Shown here: positions 60,201-64,000 of the stretch, one piece after another
Numbering within the stretch: position 1 is the stretch's first letter
Layout: each line of letters starts with the position of its first letter
Assembly: GCA_002633005.1 (NCBI GenBank)
Contig: NMRA01000399.1
Location: forward strand, 26,481-90,480
Direction of reading: 5' to 3'
Source of the DNA: Phoronis australis
Taxonomy: Eukaryota; Phoronida; Phoronidae
Length of the DNA: 64,000 bases
Notes under the pieces: model-generated
What the model was told of the DNA's origin: nothing
What the model saw: the letters and a program-made list of their open reading frames with translations, nothing else
Databases searched by the model: none
Translations under genes and position numbers: made by a program

Positions 60201-63200
60201 CGTGTATCAGACCACCTGCACTATTTGTATAGTGGTCTGTGATGTTGAACACGACTAATTCTCCATTGTTTATTCAGCAAGAAACAGTCTGGTTGTGAAT
60301 GAGAAAGCGAGCTTTTACTAGTACTGTGTTTTGACTGGCACTTAGCTCTAGAGCAGGTTGGCCCACTAATAGTGTGGTATGGCCCACTAATAGACTATAG
60401 TGTGGTATGGGCTTAAGTTAATCAGTGCATCACAATGTGACAGTCTATTCCACAATTCCTCTCACTACTATACAGTGACCTACTTTCTTGTCAGAGACCT
60501 GTCTTATTGTGGGTGTGCCAAACATTTGTTGGTATGCTTCTTAGGCTAAGTATTCCAAAATAGAATATGGGAGGCTGTAGAGGTGAAAGATGGAAACGAC
60601 ACTTGACTGGCAAAGAGAATTCCTTTTGAATAGTCTGCTGACATGTTACCCAGACAACTAACTCTAGTGTAGACTTATTGTGATATCCTGTGCTGCAATG
60701 TTTGTGCCTCTTGCTGTTGCAGGTATCACCCTATTTTGATCTCAGACCTTCCCTCTGGGACAGAGAAGGGCTCCAAGAGCAAAGAGAAAGATATCCAAAA
60801 GCAGAGAGAGACCGCAGTCCTGCAGATACTATTTTTCTCCAAAGAAACGTAAGCAAACCCTGTTGTCTCACAATCAAAAGCCATATTCTAAAATATCACA
60901 GCACAGCTCTGACTCTGCAGTATTTACCCACTGTACTGTGTGTAAGTATGGCTGTTGCTTATAACTATCTACATTAAAACTGATTCATTCTAACTGCTAA
61001 TTAAGTTACATTGTTTCATCTTACAGTTCTGACAAGCTGAACGCGACTTTAATATTAATAATGTATTGATTTGTCCAACTTTGCTCAAAAGTGTGTTAGC
61101 AGTCTAGCTTTTCAACTAGATCGGTCACCAACTGTTTTTCTTTCACAAAAACGAGGCCTATTGAATTCCAGATGTGGCTATTGTTTTTGTTGTGTCAGAC
61201 ATTTCTTGGATTGTTGCGAGAAGTGTCAGTGACTTGACCACTAGGTGCCTCTCTACCTAATCAAGCACTATTGGCTGTTGATAAGTTATTTATTTGTTGT
61301 TTGTATTGTTCCAGTCTTCCTGACTCTGGTACAGAGCCAGACCCTACAGAGTACTCACCACCCACAGACCCTGTCATCATTCCCCTTAATGTAAGTCTTT
61401 ATTGACTGGATTAATTACAGAAATTGGTTAAAACAAAATACTTGGCTAAAACTATGCGTTGAAATATCTTAAACATTTTTTATTTCCTCAGGTTTATTCT
61501 GAAATTAATTATTAATTGGCGGAAATTAAATTATTCTATGCATGCGCTGTGCTAGTAAGGCGCAAGTAACAACATGGGATTACTGAAGACGTTGACTTAT
61601 TTCCCATCAGAATAACAATGGTGTGCTTGTGAAGCTATCTAATTACATTCTCCTTCTCTGCCATTCACTACAGGAGTCTGGTGATACTGCTTCACCTGAT
61701 GATCCCAGTGGAGGTCAGATGGCCTTGCCCGATGAGCTAGCCACCCTTGTTGCCAATGTGGCTCACCAGGGGACAGCACCGCAGCTCCTCTCTAACGTAA
61801 TGGTATGTAGATCCCGAGTAGCGTGTTTTGGTATACATATCACCTTTATCGTTATCTCCAACCTTATTAAGTGGCCTCTATTCTAACTCGTATATCAAAA
61901 AACTAAGGTTTCTCAACTAGTAGAAGTATATATTTTCTGAAAGAAAAAAGATTAAGGAATGTGAAAATACATTTTGTATTAATGTACCATTACTATTTTT
62001 ACATAAAAAACTTTTTTAAGTCAAAATTTTGTTTTTAAGAAAGGTACATTCATAGCAAAATAACCCCTCGGTCGATTTTAATGAATCCTTTTTTAAATGA
62101 AAACTTCACCAGTTTTCTTAAAAACGCTGATAGTAATTTTCGATTAGTCTTTTTGTATGGTTTCTATGACAAATCAACACGCAAAACGTAAGGTATCCTT
62201 GTAAAAAACGGAAGTCGTATTTGTCTTTGTTACATTATACAAAAATAGGCCTTTATATCGAAAATCCCAACAGCGTTTTTGAGACTGATGACTAAATATT
62301 ATATTTGGAAAGTTTCAATGAAATCCACCTAGCCGTTTTCGAGAACTGTATTCCTAAGTTCAAATGAAGTCGATTTGCCGAAGCGGTGAAAAAGCCGATT
62401 AAACTGGGACAAATGAAAATCTCAAAGTCTTCGGTTAATTATTCTGTGAAAGCTTGTTTTCGGTACATATAACCTATACAAGCCTTGAATATGTTCGCTA
62501 TTTCAACATTCATTCGCAATTTTAACTGATTTTGCATTGCGTAATTTACTTAATTATCATTAAAACGTACTGTTCTTAGCTAACTACTGTTTTTCTCGAC
62601 CATTTGGCCTACTTTTATATGTAAATAGGTCACAGTTCATTGTTATACCGTACACATAGCCTGTACACATCATGTGCTAGGAGACTGATACACAACCAAG
62701 TAAGAAATGGATAACAAAAATTGAATCGATGGTTAAAGCATGTCGTTAGGATGAGATCGAAACATTGAAATGCCAGTTAATTAGTTGAATGAAGGAATTA
62801 GGGTGAGGATTTATCTCTTTTCACAATTTGCTGTGTTCATGACCACAGAGGTGGCAGTAGCATTCGTTCTTAACGCCAACGGTCATATGCACGTAGACGC
62901 ACAACTCCCTTAGGATCAAAACTACGTTTTGTCTTTGTTTTCCCCGGGCACCATTCTACCATAAGTACGCCTCGTTTACTCAATGTTATGGCGATTTTCT
63001 GGTTGAAAGGACTGAGGTTATACGAAGCTGTTCTGTACCTGTACCTGGCGGGAGATTCGATTTCATTGAAAGCCCTTTAACCTTTGACCTCAGATAAATA
63101 GTGAACAAATGTCCACGCGGTTGTGCGTTTCCAAGGTGGTTCTGTTAAATCTTTTTTTCTCTGTATGCAGTATATATTTTGTATTTGAAGTTCTCTGAGA

Positions 63201-63551
63201 ATGAAGATAAGGTATTTGACTACACACATATTGTAAAAATGTACATTTGTGTGAATAAGGTTGGAGATAACCTTAATACACAAAAATTGTTTGACATTTT
63301 GTTTCCATATAAGAGCACTGTAATGACACTTTTTGGTCTTGATTCGATTTGAATTTCAGTTTTAACCATTCATTTTGATTTGATCATAATGCATGTGTAA
63401 GTGATGACTGCTTAGATTTGATCACAATGAGAGAGTTCACATGTTACTGTTGTATTGCAGAGTCAGTCTACCACTGGTGACATATCTACAGACCAGCTTA
63501 AACAGATACTCGGCAGTGTAAACCCAATCAACGACCACTCAGTACCATCAG
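40975..63551 (+). CDS. PPP1R10: PNUTS, PP1 nuclear targeting subunit; 3'-incomplete
   Basis: In animals this scaffold brings protein phosphatase 1 to chromatin with TOX4 and WDR82 and acts in Pol II termination. Exons after the ATG exon: 41647-41744, 43400-43486, 49929-50116, 53785-54151, 56604-56749, 57356-57501, 58282-58369, 59151-59288, 59604-59733, 60723-60848, 61315-61390, 61674-61802, 63461-63551; all GT-AG and in frame, 604 codons. The TFIIS N-terminal-like domain covers about residues 1-150 (LMKDANKMVSQC; GGWDVLYAWLQE; KLSSDIVTRWMKTV). Then SKFRSTGLE (human AKFRSTGLE), a basic/proline-rich stretch, and the PP1-docking motif K-T-V-S-W at residues 397-401; human PNUTS docks through W401. 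Next come HTYHYFEMEEGERVNVN and VLQILFFSKE ... EPDP. The Gly/Arg-rich tail and CCCH zinc finger expected of the family are beyond the window. Introns contain CTCF-motif elements, minisatellites and a 624-N gap. Confidence 0.93.
41507..41520 (+). promoter_or_regulatory. Single CTCF-like core motif, forward
   Basis: ACCACTAGGGGGTC differs at the last two positions from the CTCF core CCACTAGGGGGCA. It lies 127 bp upstream of a PPP1R10 coding exon and about 300 bp before the element at 41827, whose motifs face the other way. Confidence 0.35.
41827..42837. mobile_element. Interspersed element with ~150-bp internal modules bearing CTCF-like cores (copy 1)
   Basis: Ends are a perfect 10-bp inverted pair, ATGCGCCCAC (41827-41836) and GTGGGCGCAT (42828-42837). 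Inside, a core of the type GCGCCACCTAGTGGCC recurs at about 42005, 42149, 42309, 42469, 42614 and 42759, roughly every 150 bp and always in the same direction. Read on the minus strand this is GGCCACTAGGTGGCGC, very close to the CTCF consensus. Each core is followed by a T-run and preceded by a conserved GAAATTTGG / TCTTTATTA-type stretch. It lies in a PPP1R10 intron. Confidence 0.75.
43395..43400 (+). other. PPP1R10: Acceptor of PPP1R10 exon with split V-L-M-K codon
   Basis: TTGTAG|A at 43399/43400; the A completes the valine codon begun by GT at 41743-41744, giving V-L-M-K-D-A-N-K-M-V, aligned to human S-L-M-K-E-A-R-K-M-V. This decides the donor of the preceding exon at 41744. Confidence 0.8.
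43930..44032. repeat. ~28-bp tandem repeat, about 3.5 copies
   Basis: Unit TTTGGCTTGACATGGCATGT plus CATGTTA in a PPP1R10 intron. Confidence 0.85.
44333..44420. repeat. ~43-bp direct duplication
   Basis: TTATAATGGATATCAGGGTC plus TTCATCATGGAAGT occurs twice. Confidence 0.9.
44840..45720. repeat. Interspersed repeat region in PPP1R10 intron
   Basis: The segment 45495-45700 is related to 15455-15560 and 15600-15870 (shared AACGGGCTTTCAGA, GTCTACTTTT and CTAGTCA(C/T)ATGAA). The preceding part (44870-45480) has the style of an interspersed repeat, with GAAATTTGCACCCGACGTG and CAAGATGGCGGC, but I saw no second copy here. A frame at 45079-45345 has no recognisable domain. Confidence 0.45.
46317..46317. 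other. Single-N assembly gap
   Basis: A lone N in a PPP1R10 intron. Confidence 0.9.
47228..47295. repeat. 16-bp tandem repeat, 4 copies
   Basis: AAATCTAGGGGTCATC repeated in a PPP1R10 intron. Confidence 0.95.
48552..48626. repeat. 21-bp minisatellite running into the N gap
   Basis: AGGGGAATTTTGGGCCTTGT plus G repeated at least 3.5 times up to the first N. A similar phrase (TGTGAGGGGAATTTTTGGGT) occurs at 48406, so the array may be older and larger. Confidence 0.9.
48627..49250. other. Assembly gap, 624 N
   Basis: Unsequenced, probably because of the adjoining minisatellite. It falls in the PPP1R10 intron between 43486 and 49929; exon phases on both sides agree, so no coding exon need be hidden here. 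Confidence 0.99.
51225..52420. mobile_element. Interspersed element with CTCF-like cores (copy 2)
   Basis: Same family and orientation as 41827-42837. Cores at about 51368, 51512, 51661, 51737, 51870, 52022, 52170 and 52305; the first, GTGCCCCCTAGTGGCAA, is the reverse complement of an essentially perfect CTCF core. Its right end (AAAGCACACCGTTTGCAGTG, then GTGGGTGCAT near 52374) matches copy 1 with a C-to-T change in the terminal repeat. The left terminus is not clear and may be truncated. It lies between PPP1R10 exons ending at 50116 and starting at 53785. Confidence 0.75.
54230..54258. repeat. TTTA microsatellite
   Basis: About seven TTTA units just after the PPP1R10 exon that ends at 54151. 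Confidence 0.95.
57612..57745. repeat. ~62-bp direct duplication
   Basis: TTTGGCTTGTGGACGTTCTG plus TAGACGCAATGTACTTGCAAAA-like sequence occurs twice in a PPP1R10 intron. Confidence 0.85.
58466..58640. repeat. ~64-bp tandem repeat, nearly 3 copies
   Basis: Shared blocks GACATGTATTTTACCATAGA and CAATACGGAGACTATG recur about every 60 bp, directly after the PPP1R10 exon ending at 58369. Confidence 0.85.
59746..60042. repeat. 31-bp minisatellite, about 9 copies
   Basis: Unit AGTGAGGCCTAGTGGCTTTA plus GTGTCTGCCTC, with GGGGCCTGGTGG and TAGAGG variants mixed along the array. It starts 13 bp after the donor of the PPP1R10 exon ending at 59733. Confidence 0.95.
61851..63271. mobile_element. Probable non-autonomous DNA transposon, 18-bp perfect TIRs, 1421 bp
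   Basis: GTTATCTCCAACCTTATT at 61851-61868 and its exact reverse complement at 63254-63271 bracket 1.4 kb of AT-rich sequence without a recognised transposase. An 18-bp perfect inverted match at this spacing is unlikely by chance. No clear target duplication was seen. It lies in the PPP1R10 intron between 61802 and 63461, beginning only about 50 bp after the donor. Confidence 0.6.
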
Positions 63552-63894
63552 GTAAGTGGCGAGGGATCTATCAGTATTCTGATGACCCTGTGTTCATGAA
63601 GTATTTATTAGTAAACTGAACACTTTACAGTTGGCAGTATAGTAGTTGTAGTCTGATGTCTTTGCATTTCTATTCAGTCTTGTCATTAGTACTTTTATCT
63701 AAATTATCAGTGTCAGGAAGCCCGGTCAGTTTAATAACATTGCCAAATGTCAACTTTCTATGGAGTGGTTCAGTGATACAGAGGCAGTTGATCATCTAAT
63801 TTTTCATAAAAGTTTTTTGTGCGAATTCATTTCTGTTGTTTATATGCCAAATGGTGGGATATGATATTATAGAAATATTTGATAATTCAATATT

Positions 63895-64000
63895 AACAGT
63901 GGCGGATCTAGGATATCACAAGGGGGGGGGCCAACATTTTGTCCGGCTGTAAACATTTGCGCAAACTGAACCACGATTGTAGATGCGCATAGCCCCAAAT
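63895..64000. repeat. Interspersed repeat start, continuing beyond the window
   Basis: AGTGGCGGATCTAGGATATC followed by a run of G has the style of a common repeat end, and resembles the inverse of 24270-24290. It is cut by the window edge. Confidence 0.4.

Noticed and set aside
1-64000. tRNA, rRNA, CRISPR arrays, bacterial or viral modules
   Set aside because: None seen by eye; the window is intron-bearing animal DNA. A covariance-model search could still reveal a small RNA gene.

Overview
The window is animal nuclear DNA. It is AT-rich (roughly 60-65% by eye) and dense in introns, minisatellites and short DNA transposons. Coding exons are short, have GT-AG borders and join in frame. Four widely conserved animal genes can be rebuilt exon by exon, and together they account for essentially all the convincing coding sequence. 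The repeat style, the apparent high heterozygosity and the vertebrate-like intron-rich proteins suggest a marine invertebrate, perhaps a deuterostome such as an amphioxus, hemichordate or echinoderm. The sequence alone does not settle the species.

Layout, left to right. (1) 1-1824: 3' flank of the first gene, no gene seen. (2) 1825-16446, minus strand: CACYBP (calcyclin-binding / Siah-interacting protein), seven coding exons, 231 aa. Its introns hold Penelope-like retrotransposon fragments, a 2-kb DNA transposon and a 4.1-kb duplicated block (11135-15252) that repeats exons 2 and 3. That block is bounded by single-N gaps and is best read as the other haplotype placed in tandem. (3) 16988-25297, plus strand: SURF6 (nucleolar ribosome-biogenesis protein), four exons, 359 aa, head-to-head with CACYBP across 541 bp. 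(4) 25298-29875: convergent intergenic region with a small hairpin element and a foldback repeat. (5) 29876-37676, minus strand: MRPS18B (mitochondrial ribosomal protein mS40), seven exons, 224 aa. (6) 37677 to the window end, plus strand: PPP1R10 (PNUTS), head-to-head with MRPS18B. Thirteen downstream coding exons plus a probable ATG-carrying exon give about 604 codons, and the C-terminus lies beyond the window.

The four genes therefore form two divergent pairs. MRPS18B-PPP1R10 is also a divergent pair in the human MHC class I region, so this looks like a very old shared-promoter arrangement. That promoter segment is present twice here, exactly flush with both edges of an N gap, which points to an unmerged contig overlap.

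I found no operon, CRISPR array, prophage or obviously new protein system. The most unusual non-coding signals are two interspersed elements in PPP1R10 introns that carry arrays of CTCF-like core motifs in one orientation, a transposon whose empty site is preserved in the neighbouring duplicate, and a THAP-type element whose roughly 325-bp inverted arms contain the start of its own gene. I saw no tRNA or rRNA gene by eye, but a covariance search was not possible.
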